Assembly (NCBI RefSeq): GCF_002220365.1
Contig: NZ_MTHB01000209.1
Location: 1-64,000, forward strand
Source of the DNA: Caballeronia sordidicola
GTDB taxonomy: Bacteria > Pseudomonadota > Gammaproteobacteria > Burkholderiales > Burkholderiaceae
DNA length: 64,000 nt
Reading direction: 5' to 3'
Below the pieces are notes generated by a model that saw nothing but the letters and a program-made list of their open reading frames with translations, was not told the origin of the DNA and made no database searches. Positions 9,235-17,376 of this stretch are shown here, piece by piece. The translations under genes and the position numbers were made by a program. Numbering within the stretch: the first letter of the stretch is position 1; every line of letters starts with the position of its first letter.

Positions 9235-9552
9235 GTTCTCTTGTACTGCCTAGGAGGGCGTGGGCCGCATGCCGGAATTGAATCGGTAACTTTAGCAAGA
9301 AGCCGGAAAAAGCAGGAGCGCCCGGTCCGACATGTTAAAACGCCCGGGAAATATTTGCAGCCCGCAGGCCGCAAGGACAGACGGCCGTCCGATGAACCGG
9401 ATGAAACCACCCCAAATTCCCACGACTGATTTCTATATATCTAAAGAAGAACGTATCGCTTCGTCAAAAATTCCCCAATTGGTAAAGTACATGACTACTT
9501 AGGCGCGCTTGTTCGCCTCCGGGCACCGCCCGTCAACCTTCACCGACCTTAC
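9235..9552. other. divergent intergenic region between ribA and dppA
   Basis: About 320 bases separate the two divergent starts. The part near ribA is GC-rich; the part at about 9420-9500 is AT-rich (TTTCTATATATCTAAAGAAG and AATTGGTAAAGTACATGAC) and is the probable dppA promoter zone, although I cannot assign -35 and -10 boxes with confidence. An open frame at 9241-9429 has no ribosome binding site or homology and is not called. No riboswitch fold typical of FMN control is recognised before ribA. Confidence 0.5.
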
Positions 9553-11211
9553 ATGCCACATAAAAGCCTGACACCCGGCTCATTCTTCGCTCCAGCCCGC
9601 GCGCTGGTCCGTAATGCGGTTTGCACTGCGGCTTGCACACTGGCCGCCCTTGGCGCGCTCGCCGGCACCGCCCACGCGGCGGGCAAAACCCTGGTGTTCT
9701 GTTCGGAAGGCAGTCCGGCGGGCTTCGATTCCGCGGAGTACACCACCAGCACGGACTTCGACGCCGGCGCGCACGCAGTCTACGACACCCTGGTCGAATT
9801 CGAGCGCGGTTCGCTCAATCTCGTGCCGGGTCTGGCCGAGACATGGGACGAGTCGGCCGATGCCAAGACCTTCACGTTTCATCTCCGGCACGGCGTCAAG
9901 TTCCAGACCACGCCCTGGTTCAAGCCCACGCGCGACTTCGACGCAGACGACGTCGTCTTCACGTTCAAACGCATGATCGACCCGGACAATGCGTTCCAGA
10001 AAGCGCATCCGGTCAGCTTCCCGTATCTCAGCGACCTCGGTTACGACAAGAACATTGCATCGGTTGAAAAACTCGACGACTACACGGTGCGCTTCACGCT
10101 ACACACCTCGGACGTGGTGTTCGTGCGCAACATAGCGATGGAGTTTGCCTCCATCGTGTCGGCGCAATACGCCGACCAGTTGCTGAAGGCCGGCAAGACG
10201 GAGGATCTGAACCAGAAGCCCGTGGGCACGGGGCCGTTCGTGTTCCGCGAGTATCAGAAAGACGCGATTATCCGCTACGACGCGAATCCGGACTTCTGGA
10301 ACAAGAAGGACGTGCATATCGCGAAACTGGTGTTCGCCATCACGCCGGATGCGGCCGTGCGCATGCAAAAACTCGCGAGCGGCGAATGCCAGATGACCGC
10401 TTTCCCGCGCCCCGCCGACATCCAGACCGCGCGCAGCAATCCGAAACTCGCGGTGCTGTCGGGAGTGGGTTTCAACGTGGCCTATGTCGGCTACAACACC
10501 ACCCACAAACCGCTCGACAACGTGCTGGTGCGCCGCGCGCTCGACATGGCCGTCGACAAACCGGCCATCTTGAAGAGCGTCTACGAGGGGGCTGCGACCG
10601 TCGCCTCGAATCCAATGCCGCCATCGCAATGGTCGTATAACAAGGCGTTGAAAGATGCCCCCTATGATCCCGCGAAGGCTCGTGATCTGCTGAAGCAGGC
10701 GGGATTTCCGAACGGCTTTTCGATCACGTTATGGGCAATGCCCGTGCAGCGCGGCTATAACCCCAACGCACGCCTGATGGCGCAATTGATTCAATCGGAT
10801 TGGGCGAAGATTGGCGTTAAAGCGAATATCGTGACCTACGAATGGGCCGAATATAACAAGCGCGCGAAAGAAGGCGGCGAGCACGACGCCATCCTTTACG
10901 GCTGGATGGGCGACAACGGCGACCCTGACAACTGGCTCGGCACGACCCTCGGCTGCGACGCGGTGCATGGCAGCAACATGGCGAAGTGGTGCAACAAGCA
11001 GTTCGACGATCTGCTCGGGAAAGCACGGCTGATCACCGACCAGCCGACCCGCGCCAAACTGTATGAGCAGGCGCAGGTGGTATTCAAGGATCAGGTTCCG
11101 TACACGCCGATCGCCCATGCGAACGCGTTTCAGCTGATGACGAAGGACGTCAAGGGCTACGAGATCAGCCCGCTCGGCGGTCACCGTTTCGACGGCATCT
11201 CGCTCGACTGA
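9553..11211 (+). CDS. dppA: periplasmic dipeptide-binding protein of an ABC importer
   Basis: A 552-residue SBP family 5 protein strongly resembling DppA. An N-terminal signal peptide ends near ...GTAHAA (about residue 43) and the mature protein starts GKTLVFCSEGSPAGFD. The family signatures NPVGTGPF-like (QKPVGTGPFVF), FAITPDAAVRMQKL, LWAMPVQRGYNPNARLMA and GWMGDNGDPDNWLGTTLGC are present. It would deliver dipeptides, or possibly 5-aminolevulinate or haem as known for E. coli DppA, to an ABC permease. No permease or ATPase genes are adjacent, so it is an orphan binding protein served by transporter genes elsewhere. A hairpin follows between it and the convergent oxidoreductase gene. Confidence 0.92.
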   Translation: MPHKSLTPGSFFAPARALVRNAVCTAACTLAALGALAGTAHAAGKTLVFCSEGSPAGFDSAEYTTSTDFDAGAHAVYDTLVEFERGSLNLVPGLAETWDESADAKTFTFHLRHGVKFQTTPWFKPTRDFDADDVVFTFKRMIDPDNAFQKAHPVSFPYLSDLGYDKNIASVEKLDDYTVRFTLHTSDVVFVRNIAMEFASIVSAQYADQLLKAGKTEDLNQKPVGTGPFVFREYQKDAIIRYDANPDFWNKKDVHIAKLVFAITPDAAVRMQKLASGECQMTAFPRPADIQTARSNPKLAVLSGVGFNVAYVGYNTTHKPLDNVLVRRALDMAVDKPAILKSVYEGAATVASNPMPPSQWSYNKALKDAPYDPAKARDLLKQAGFPNGFSITLWAMPVQRGYNPNARLMAQLIQSDWAKIGVKANIVTYEWAEYNKRAKEGGEHDAILYGWMGDNGDPDNWLGTTLGCDAVHGSNMAKWCNKQFDDLLGKARLITDQPTRAKLYEQAQVVFKDQVPYTPIAHANAFQLMTKDVKGYEISPLGGHRFDGISLD

Positions 11212-11232
11212 CAACGCCGGCTTCAACCATCC

Positions 11233-11260
11233 GGCGACAGGCTTTGAAAGGCCCGTCGCC
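11233..11260. terminator. probable bidirectional terminator hairpin
   Basis: A 10-bp stem with one mismatch, GGCGACAGGC (11233-11242) against GCCCGTCGCC (11251-11260), closes an 8-base loop TTTGAAAG. It lies in the 57-base gap between two convergent genes. There is no long T-tract on either side, so the terminator assignment rests on position and stem strength. Confidence 0.5.
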
Positions 11261-11268
11261 GCTTGGCT

Positions 11269-11964
11269 TCATGCGGGGTGATCGAAGCTGCCGGGACTCT
11301 TGTCCGTCGCGCTCCATTGCGGCTTGCGAGCCTCCTCCGCCTTCTGCAAACCGGCCTTCAGGCCGTCTCTATCGAAATCCTTCGTGTAGACCGGCGTGCC
11401 CGGCTGCTGACGCCAGGACTCGTCAATACTCCCGTTGTCCACTGGGTCGAAGCCCATTTCGTTGACCAGCTGCATCACTACGGCTTTGGCGTCGGCGTTA
11501 TCGCCCGAAACCGGCAGCGCCACGCGTCCCTGCGTGCCCTCAGGCTTGCCGAGATCGCGCAAATGGGCCGCGTAGATGTTGTTGAATGCCTTGATGACCG
11601 GGCGCCCGATCTGCTGCGCGACCCAAGCGCTTTCCATCATGCCGGACTCGATCCCGTCGATACGGCCATCGCGCTCGCGCGGATAGTAATTTCCGGTATC
11701 GATCACGACGGTGGTTTCCGGCACGTCGTCAAACAAGCCGGCTGGCAGATTCAGGACTTTCTTTTCGGGAATCGTGACCACGATCACGGCGGCGCCGCGT
11801 ACCACGTCGGCGAGTTCGGCCGGCTTCGCCCCGGTTTCGCCGGCGACTTCGGCTAGCGTATCCGGCCCCCGCGAGTTGCCGATCAGGACCTCGTGCCCAT
11901 GCTCGACCCAGCGCAGCGCCAGTACACGGCCAATATTACCCGCGCCAATGATGCCGATTTTCAT
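11269..11964 (-). CDS. NADP-binding oxidoreductase of the F420H2:NADP reductase-like family
   Basis: A 231-residue Rossmann-fold protein. The ATG at 11964 is chosen over an in-frame codon 17 residues upstream because the reverse strand has AGGAGGG (CCCTCCT at 11968-11974) just before it. The N-terminus MKIGIIGAGNIGRVLALRW is a GxGxxG dinucleotide site, and IGNSRGP fits NADP preference. The segment KAFNNIYAAHLRDLG and a VSGDNADAK motif are typical of the NADPH-dependent F420 reductase/YqeC-like group; in bacteria without F420 these often act as NADPH oxidoreductases with unknown substrate. Substrate is not determinable here. Confidence 0.8.
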   Translation of the reverse strand: MKIGIIGAGNIGRVLALRWVEHGHEVLIGNSRGPDTLAEVAGETGAKPAELADVVRGAAVIVVTIPEKKVLNLPAGLFDDVPETTVVIDTGNYYPRERDGRIDGIESGMMESAWVAQQIGRPVIKAFNNIYAAHLRDLGKPEGTQGRVALPVSGDNADAKAVVMQLVNEMGFDPVDNGSIDESWRQQPGTPVYTKDFDRDGLKAGLQKAEEARKPQWSATDKSPGSFDHPA

Positions 11965-12172
11965 ACACCCTCCTGTTGATTCCGTTAGCTCAAGCGGGAT
12001 GTGCGCAACGCCCATGCCCGTCGTGCTTGTTGACCTTGCCGGCGACCCCGGTACTGGCAGCGGGTCCCAGGTACGATAAAATGCGGCCCCGTTAATGCGG
12101 CGGCCTTGCGGCGGCCTTACGGTGCCCTATTCCGGTCGCCTGCTGCCGTTCCATCCCGCCTCGTTAACCCTG

Positions 12173-12238
12173 ATAGCCTCACCACATCGACCCCATTAAA
12201 TCATTCGATTTTCCATATTGGGTATCGCCCTTCATACT
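12173..12238 (+). promoter_or_regulatory. OxyR-type site and promoter of ahpC
   Basis: Four tetrads spaced exactly seven bases apart read ATAG (12173-12176), ACAT (12184-12187), ATTA (12195-12198) and CGAT (12206-12209), against the OxyR pattern ATAG-N7-CTAT-N7-ATAG-N7-CTAT (11 of 16 bases). Immediately downstream lie TTTCCA (12210-12215) and, after 17 bases, CATACT (12233-12238), plausible -35 and -10 boxes matching four of six bases each. An activator abutting the -35 is the known OxyR arrangement. The ahpC start follows with AAGGA at 12268-12272. Assignment is by pattern and context. Confidence 0.6.
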
Positions 12239-12280
12239 TCATTCACTTCTCCTTAACCACTTAACACAAGGACATACGCA

Positions 12281-12844
12281 ATGCCGATCATCAACAGCCA
12301 GGTCAAACCGTTCAAAGCCAACGCTTACCACAACGGCGACTTCACCACCGTGACCGAAGAAAGCCTGAAGGGCAAATGGTCCGTCCTGGTGTTCTACCCG
12401 GCTGACTTCACGTTTGTCTGCCCGACGGAACTCGGCGATCTGGCCGACCGTTACGCAGAATTCAAGAAGCTGGGCGTGGAAATCTACAGCGTGTCGACCG
12501 ACACCCACTTCACGCACAAGGCATGGCACGACACGTCGGACACGATCGCCAAGATCAAGTATCCGATGATTGCCGATCCGACGCTGGTGATCTCGCGCGC
12601 CTTCGACGTATTGATCGAAGAAGAAGGCCTGGCGCTGCGCGGCACGTTCGTGATCAATCCGGAAGGCGAGATCAAGCTGTGCGAAGTTCACGACAACGGC
12701 ATCGGCCGTGACGCTGGCGAACTGCTGCGCAAGGTGCAGGCAGCGCAATACGTTGCAGCACACCCGGGTGAAGTGTGCCCCGCGAAGTGGACGCCGGGCG
12801 CTGAAACGCTGACGCCGTCGCTCGACCTCATCGGCAAGATCTAA
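12281..12844 (+). CDS. ahpC: alkyl hydroperoxide reductase peroxiredoxin subunit
   Basis: A 187-residue typical 2-Cys peroxiredoxin that reduces hydrogen peroxide, organic peroxides and peroxynitrite in the cytoplasm. The peroxidatic Cys47 lies in DFTFVCPTE and the resolving Cys166 in GEVCPAKW; full E. coli-type length. The motif set SVSTDTHFTHKAWHD and GTFVINPEGEIK is characteristic. AAGGA lies eight bases before the ATG. It is followed by ahpF, which recycles it, with a GC-rich stem-loop between them. Regulation by OxyR is suggested by the upstream site. Confidence 0.98.
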   Translation: MPIINSQVKPFKANAYHNGDFTTVTEESLKGKWSVLVFYPADFTFVCPTELGDLADRYAEFKKLGVEIYSVSTDTHFTHKAWHDTSDTIAKIKYPMIADPTLVISRAFDVLIEEEGLALRGTFVINPEGEIKLCEVHDNGIGRDAGELLRKVQAAQYVAAHPGEVCPAKWTPGAETLTPSLDLIGKI

Positions 12845-12892
12845 GCTTTACATCCTCACCGCTGTAAATCCTCGTTGTAAAGCGCTGTACAG

Positions 12893-12914
12893 TCCGGGCC
12901 GTCCGCGGCCCGGA
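12893..12914 (+). other. intercistronic stem-loop between ahpC and ahpF
   Basis: A perfect 9-bp GC-rich stem, TCCGGGCCG (12893-12901) with CGGCCCGGA (12906-12914), closes a 4-base loop. No T-tract follows, so it is not a classical full terminator. In this position it could protect the ahpC message or partly terminate, giving more AhpC than AhpF (inference). Confidence 0.55.
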
Positions 12915-12975
12915 TGACGCTCGCCTCGCATTCCTTGCCTTGATAAAACCCCCTCGCCACGGACTTCAAATCGCC

Positions 12976-14565
12976 ATGCTGGAAGCCAACCTCAAGACTC
13001 AGTTGAAAGCGTATCTGGAAAAGGTCAGCCGGCCGATCGAGATCGTCGCTTCACTCGACGACTCTCCGAAATCCGTCGAGCTGCAAGGCCTGCTGCATGA
13101 AATCGCCACGCTGTCGGACCGCATTGCGGTGATCGAGAAGCGCGACGATACGCAACGCAAGCCCTCGTTTTCCATCGGCGAACCGGGCAAACCCACGGGT
13201 ATCCGTTTCGCGGGCATTCCGATGGGCCATGAATTCACGTCGCTGGTCCTGGCGCTGCTCCAGACCGGCGGTCATCCGGTCAAACTCGACGACGCGGTGA
13301 TCGAACAGATCCGCGCGCTCGACGGCGACTACGAATTTGAAACGTACATCTCGCTGTCGTGCCAGAACTGCCCGGAAGTCGTGCAGGCGCTGAACGTGAT
13401 GGCGCTGATCAATCCGCGTATCCGCCAGGTCACCATCGACGGCGCATTGTTCCAGGACGAAGTCGAGCAGCGCCAGATCATGGCCGTGCCGACCGTCTAC
13501 ATGAACGGTGAAGTGTTCGGTCAAGGCCGCACGGGCGTGAAGGAAATACTCGCGAAGCTCGATAGCAACGCCGGCGCCCGCGCCGCGAAAGAGCTCGAAA
13601 AGAAAGGCGTATTCGATGTGCTGATCGTCGGCGGCGGACCCGCCGGCGCGGCGGCCGCCATCTACTCGGCGCGCAAGGGCATCTCGACCGGCGTGGCGGC
13701 GGAACGCTTTGGCGGACAGGTGCTGGATACGCTCGCCATCGAAAACTTCGTCTCGGTGAAAGAGACCGAAGGACCGCAGTTCGCCACTGCGCTCGAACAG
13801 CACGTGAAGAGCTATGACGTCGACATCATGGACGTACAGCGTGCCGAAGCGCTCGTGCCGGGCAAGATTCATGAAGTGCGTCTCGCCAACGGCGCGGTGC
13901 TGAAAGCGAAGACGATCGTGCTTGCCACGGGTGCTCGCTGGCGCGAAATCAACGTGCCTGGTGAGAAGCAATATCGCAATCATGGCGTGGCGTATTGCCC
14001 GCATTGCGATGGCCCGCTGTTCAAGGGCAAGCGTGTTGCGGTAATTGGCGGCGGCAATTCCGGCGTTGAAGCGGCAATCGATCTGGCCGGACTGGTCAGC
14101 GCGGTGACGTTGCTGGAATTCGGTTCGGAGTTGCGTGCCGATGCCGTGCTGCAACGCAAGCTGCGCAGCCTCAAGAACGTGACCATCATCACGCAAGCGC
14201 AGACCACGGAAGTCACCGGCGACGACAAGAAGGTCAACGGTCTTTCGTACAAGGACCTGAGTTCGGGCGAAGCGAAGCACATCGAGCTCGAAGGCGTGTT
14301 CGTGCAGATCGGGCTCGTGCCGAACACGGAATGGCTCAAGGGCACGGTCGAGTTGTCGCGTCACGGCGAGATCGTGGTCGATGCACGGGGCGCGACGTCG
14401 GTGCCCGGTGTGTTCGCGGCCGGCGATGTCACCACCGTGCCGTTCAAGCAGATCGTGATCGCCGTTGGCGAGGGCGCCAAAGCGTCGCTCAGCGCGTTCG
14501 ATTACCTGATCCGGAATTCGGAGACGGAAACGGTTGCGGCGGGAGTTGAGGAAGCGGTAGCCTGA
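12976..14565 (+). CDS. ahpF: alkyl hydroperoxide reductase flavoprotein subunit
   Basis: A 529-residue NADH-dependent flavoenzyme that reduces AhpC disulfide. The N-terminal double thioredoxin-like domain holds the redox pair Cys129/Cys132 (LSCQNCPEVV). The thioredoxin-reductase-like part starts at about 212 with the FAD motif GGGPAGAAAA (219-228), carries the second redox pair Cys341/Cys344 (YCPHCDGP), an NADH motif VIGGGNSGVEAA (356-367) and the C-terminal FAD motif GVFAAGDVTTVPFKQ. The ATG at 12976 gives the usual N-terminus MLEANLKTQL; an in-frame TTG at 12940 is less likely. It sits 131 bases after ahpC and ends before a strong terminator. Confidence 0.97.
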   Translation: MLEANLKTQLKAYLEKVSRPIEIVASLDDSPKSVELQGLLHEIATLSDRIAVIEKRDDTQRKPSFSIGEPGKPTGIRFAGIPMGHEFTSLVLALLQTGGHPVKLDDAVIEQIRALDGDYEFETYISLSCQNCPEVVQALNVMALINPRIRQVTIDGALFQDEVEQRQIMAVPTVYMNGEVFGQGRTGVKEILAKLDSNAGARAAKELEKKGVFDVLIVGGGPAGAAAAIYSARKGISTGVAAERFGGQVLDTLAIENFVSVKETEGPQFATALEQHVKSYDVDIMDVQRAEALVPGKIHEVRLANGAVLKAKTIVLATGARWREINVPGEKQYRNHGVAYCPHCDGPLFKGKRVAVIGGGNSGVEAAIDLAGLVSAVTLLEFGSELRADAVLQRKLRSLKNVTIITQAQTTEVTGDDKKVNGLSYKDLSSGEAKHIELEGVFVQIGLVPNTEWLKGTVELSRHGEIVVDARGATSVPGVFAAGDVTTVPFKQIVIAVGEGAKASLSAFDYLIRNSETETVAAGVEEAVA

Positions 14566-14628
14566 AGCCGGCGAGGAGCGGCTCAGCTTACGAATAGCCG
14601 CTGGAAGCTTCGATTGAATCGTAGTATC

Positions 14629-14673
14629 AAACGCCCGATAATCACCTATCATGTTGATTACCGGGCGTTTTTT
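14629..14673 (+). terminator. rho-independent terminator after ahpF
   Basis: A 15-bp stem pairs AAACGCCCGATAATC (14629-14643) with GATTACCGGGCGTTT (14656-14670), with a single G-T wobble, around a 12-base loop, and runs into TTTTTT ending at 14673. This is a textbook intrinsic terminator 64 bases past the ahpF stop. Confidence 0.92.
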
Positions 14674-14856
14674 GCTTTATTGCCAGCTTTCATCGTGTAA
14701 AAAATACCTTTAATTATGCGGTCCGTAAAAACCCTAAAGAATTCCCGCGAGCTGCCGTAGATACCGAGGGTGAGACCCAGTTCTCACGTCGAGTGCGCAC
14801 ATGCGGCCATCGGAAATGGCATGTTCCGATGCACAAATAACCTCAAGGTCGACGGT

Positions 14857-15333
14857 ATGGGAATTCTCGGAAACACCTTCAGCACGCTCTTTCGCAGCCA
14901 CGGGCGGTCACACCCCGGCATGGCGCAAAAGCTCGAACGCGCGCTTCGCCGGGAAGGCGATTTGAAACGTGAACTGACGCAGTTGCAGCTTAGGACGTCG
15001 GCGAGCGGGCCTGATCTCGACGTCCAGATGGACCTGATGAAATTCGACGTCGCGCAGGAAAAAGCCGCGGTCGCGAGTTTGACAGCGGCGTTGCTCAGCG
15101 CGCAGGAAGACCTGGAACTCGAGAAGGCGAACCGGTCGGCTGCAGTTCATCTCTTGAAGAAACATGGCGTGATCGATGGTGTGGCTTATGCGAGTTTTAC
15201 GCGCGAGCAACGCGTGGAGTTGATCGCCGTGGCAATGGATGAAGTCGCCGGGAAAGAGACGACTAGCCGGTGGCGGGCGCGCTCGCCGGCAAGTGCGAAG
15301 TCGGGGTCGTCGGGTCGGGGTAAGGGATCGTAA
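14857..15333 (+). CDS. hypothetical coiled-coil protein
   Basis: A 158-residue soluble protein that I do not recognise. Residues about 20-100 are rich in Glu, Lys, Leu and Ala with heptad character (KLERALRREGDLKRELTQL; AALLSAQEDLELEKANRSAA), suggesting a coiled coil. A short segment HLLKKHGVIDGVAYASFTREQR follows, and the C-terminus is a Ser/Arg/Gly-rich basic tail. The ATG at 14857 has AAGG eight bases upstream; a GTG at 14770 would add 29 unconvincing residues. It is alone after the ahpF terminator. The stop codon lies in a short direct repeat. Confidence 0.6.
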   Translation: MGILGNTFSTLFRSHGRSHPGMAQKLERALRREGDLKRELTQLQLRTSASGPDLDVQMDLMKFDVAQEKAAVASLTAALLSAQEDLELEKANRSAAVHLLKKHGVIDGVAYASFTREQRVELIAVAMDEVAGKETTSRWRARSPASAKSGSSGRGKGS

Positions 15334-15366
15334 TGGGTCGTAATGGGTAGCAATGGGTAGTAAGGG
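15329..15366. repeat. short direct repeats of about 10 bp
   Basis: Two exact copies of CGTAATGGGT (15329-15338, 15339-15348) are followed by AGCAATGGGT (15349-15358) and a truncated AGTAAGGG. The first copy contains the stop codon of the coiled-coil protein gene, so the repeat probably arose by slippage at its 3' end. Confidence 0.8.
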
Positions 15367-15688
15367 CTGTGTGGCTGTGGGCTTCAAGATGGCAGCGATT
15401 CACTAAGCGCGCTCCGCGCCTACATCCAATCCCAAGCCAAATTTTCTCAGCGTGACGGTTGGCTCGGTCGAGCGTGCTGCGTGCTGTCGCGGTCCGCTCC
15501 TGTTTCCGCACATCATGGTAAGAGCCTCCCAATCTCCCGCCCCCATTCACCCCCACCCCATATCTTTAGCTCGTTTTGATATTTAAGATCTGCGTCAGCC
15601 GATGTTAGCCTTTAGAGCTATCGGCAGCGTCCTGAGGCGTCTTTTCACGCACTGCCTAACAGTGTGAATCAAACGAGGAGCGTCTTTC
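15334..15688. other. intergenic region before the organosulfur cluster
   Basis: About 355 bases with no supportable gene. It starts with the short direct repeats and a G/T-rich stretch, and becomes AT-rich at about 15565-15625 (TTTAGCTCGTTTTGATATTT), the likely promoter zone for the following operon. A CysB-type activator would be expected for sulfur-starvation genes, but I cannot point to a binding site. Confidence 0.45.
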
Positions 15689-16765
15689 GTGAGCGTCGAA
15701 TTCATCGGCATGATCCAGCAGCAAAAAGTGTCGGAGACGCATCTGGCGCGCGGCCCGGCAATCGATATCGACTACCTCCGCGACTTCGCCCAGGCGCACG
15801 AAAAAGCCGGCTTCGACCGCGTTCTCGTGCCCTATCAGTCGACCAGCCCCGACGCCATGCTGACCGTCGCCTATGCGGCCGGCGTCACGCAGCGCATCCA
15901 CTTCATGCTCGCGCATCGCCCGGGCTTCGTCGCGCCGACCCTGGCCGCACGCCAGCTCGCCACGCTCGATCAGCTAAGCGGCGGACGCCTTGCGGTTCAC
16001 TTCATCTCGGGCGGAAGCGACGTCGAGCAACGCCGCGATGGCGACTTTCTCTCGCACGACGAACGCTACGCCCGCACCGACGAATATCTGCAGATCCTGC
16101 GACGCGTGTGGACCGAATCCGAACCCTTCGATCACGAGGGCCGCTATTACCGCTTCGAAAAAGCTTTCTCCGAAGTAAAGCCCAAGCAAGCCCCGTATGT
16201 ACCGATCTATTTCGGCGGTGCATCGGCACCGGCTATCGAGGTCGCGGGCAAGCACGCAGACGTCTACGCGCTGTGGGGCGAATCAAAGGAACAGGTACAC
16301 GAACAGGTCACCCGCGTTCGCGCCGAAGCAGCAAAACATGGGCGCAACGTACGCTTCTCAGTGTCGTTCCGGCCGATTCTTGCGCCAACGGAAAAAGCCG
16401 CGTGGGAACGTGCTGAACATATACTTGCTGAAACGCAGCGGCTGCGTGCGCAACAGGGTCTCGGTGAAGCAACGCCCCAGCAAAGCGAAGGCGCACGCCG
16501 CCTGCTCGCCGCAGCGGGCGACGGTGTACGTGCCGATGATCGGCTGTGGACTGGCGTGGCGAAGGAGATTGGCGGCCGGTCGAATTCAACGGCACTTGTT
16601 GGGACCCCAGGTCAAGTGGCGCAAACGCTGGCCGAATATCACGCGCTCGGCGTCACCACGTTCCTGATTCGCGGATTCGATCCGCTGGAAGATGCGCTCG
16701 ATTATGGCCGCGAACTGATCCCTGCCACGCGTGAACTGACCTCGCAAATAGCCCACGCGGCGTGA
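15689..16765 (+). CDS. LLM-class FMNH2-dependent sulfonate monooxygenase (SsuD-like), copy 1
   Basis: A 358-residue luciferase-like flavin monooxygenase. Family features are the N-terminal VEFIGMIQQQ strand, AHRPGFVAPTLAARQLATLDQLSGGR (split here by the usual loop), FISGGSDVEQRRDGDF, HDERYARTDEYL and the C-terminal LVGTPGQVAQTL / TFLIRGFDPLEDALDYG, matching alkanesulfonate monooxygenase SsuD and relatives. These use FMNH2 and O2 to cleave C-S bonds, releasing sulfite and an aldehyde. Start is GTG with GAGGAG at 15675-15680. It opens a plus-strand sulfur cluster and has a clear paralogue at 21288. No flavin reductase gene (SsuE type) is in the window. Confidence 0.9.
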   Translation: MSVEFIGMIQQQKVSETHLARGPAIDIDYLRDFAQAHEKAGFDRVLVPYQSTSPDAMLTVAYAAGVTQRIHFMLAHRPGFVAPTLAARQLATLDQLSGGRLAVHFISGGSDVEQRRDGDFLSHDERYARTDEYLQILRRVWTESEPFDHEGRYYRFEKAFSEVKPKQAPYVPIYFGGASAPAIEVAGKHADVYALWGESKEQVHEQVTRVRAEAAKHGRNVRFSVSFRPILAPTEKAAWERAEHILAETQRLRAQQGLGEATPQQSEGARRLLAAAGDGVRADDRLWTGVAKEIGGRSNSTALVGTPGQVAQTLAEYHALGVTTFLIRGFDPLEDALDYGRELIPATRELTSQIAHAA

Positions 16766-16779
16766 CGCTACAATAAGCG

Positions 16780-17376
16780 ATGAGCCATGTAAAACTGCGC
16801 GGATTTATAAGCGAGATTGCGCAACTCGTCGATAAAAATTTACCTGAAGCACGCCTGCTTGAACAAGGTGCGGTTTCGCTAAGCAAGCTGATAGCCGAAG
16901 ACGACTGGCTGCCCGATGCCTACGCCCAACCATCGCCGGATCGCTATCAACAATTCCTGCTTTACGCCGATGCCCGTCAACGCTTCTCGGTCGTCAGCTT
17001 CGTGTGGGGACCAGGGCAACAAACGCCCGTTCACGATCACACGGTGTGGGGTCTGGTCGGCGTATTGCGCGGCGCGGAAGTCGCACGATCGTATGCACGC
17101 AATGGCCACGGAGCGCTCGTCACATCGGGCGAAGACCAGTTGCTCGAACGGGGTGCAGTAGCCGCGGTGTCGCCGTCCATCGGCGATATCCATCGCGTAA
17201 GCAACGCATTCGACGACCGAGTCTCCATCAGCATTCATGTGTACGGTGCGAACATCGGCGGCGTCTCGCGGCACGTCTATCCCCTTGACGGTCCGCCGAA
17301 GCCATTCGTCTCCGGCTACACGAACGACACGCTCCCCAACCTCTGGAACCTCTCGAAGGAACGACTCGACTCATGA
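16780..17376 (+). CDS. cysteine dioxygenase-type cupin (thiol dioxygenase)
   Basis: A 198-residue cupin of the cysteine dioxygenase family, which oxidises a thiol (cysteine to cysteine sulfinate, or 3-mercaptopropionate in some bacterial members) with one non-heme iron. The three-His site is visible as His85 and His87 in TPVHDHTVWG and His138 in SPSIGDIHRV. Length fits bacterial enzymes. The gene follows the SsuD-like monooxygenase after 14 bases and overlaps the rhodanese gene by four bases (ATGA), so these act together. The exact thiol substrate cannot be read from the sequence. Confidence 0.88.
   Translation: MSHVKLRGFISEIAQLVDKNLPEARLLEQGAVSLSKLIAEDDWLPDAYAQPSPDRYQQFLLYADARQRFSVVSFVWGPGQQTPVHDHTVWGLVGVLRGAEVARSYARNGHGALVTSGEDQLLERGAVAAVSPSIGDIHRVSNAFDDRVSISIHVYGANIGGVSRHVYPLDGPPKPFVSGYTNDTLPNLWNLSKERLDS

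Noticed and set aside
9241..9429. Small open frame between ribA and dppA
   Set aside because: No ribosome binding site, basic low-information product and divergent promoter position.
13051..14652. 533-codon open frame antisense to ahpF
   Set aside because: ahpF is certain from its redox and nucleotide motifs; the antisense product is His/Arg-rich noise.
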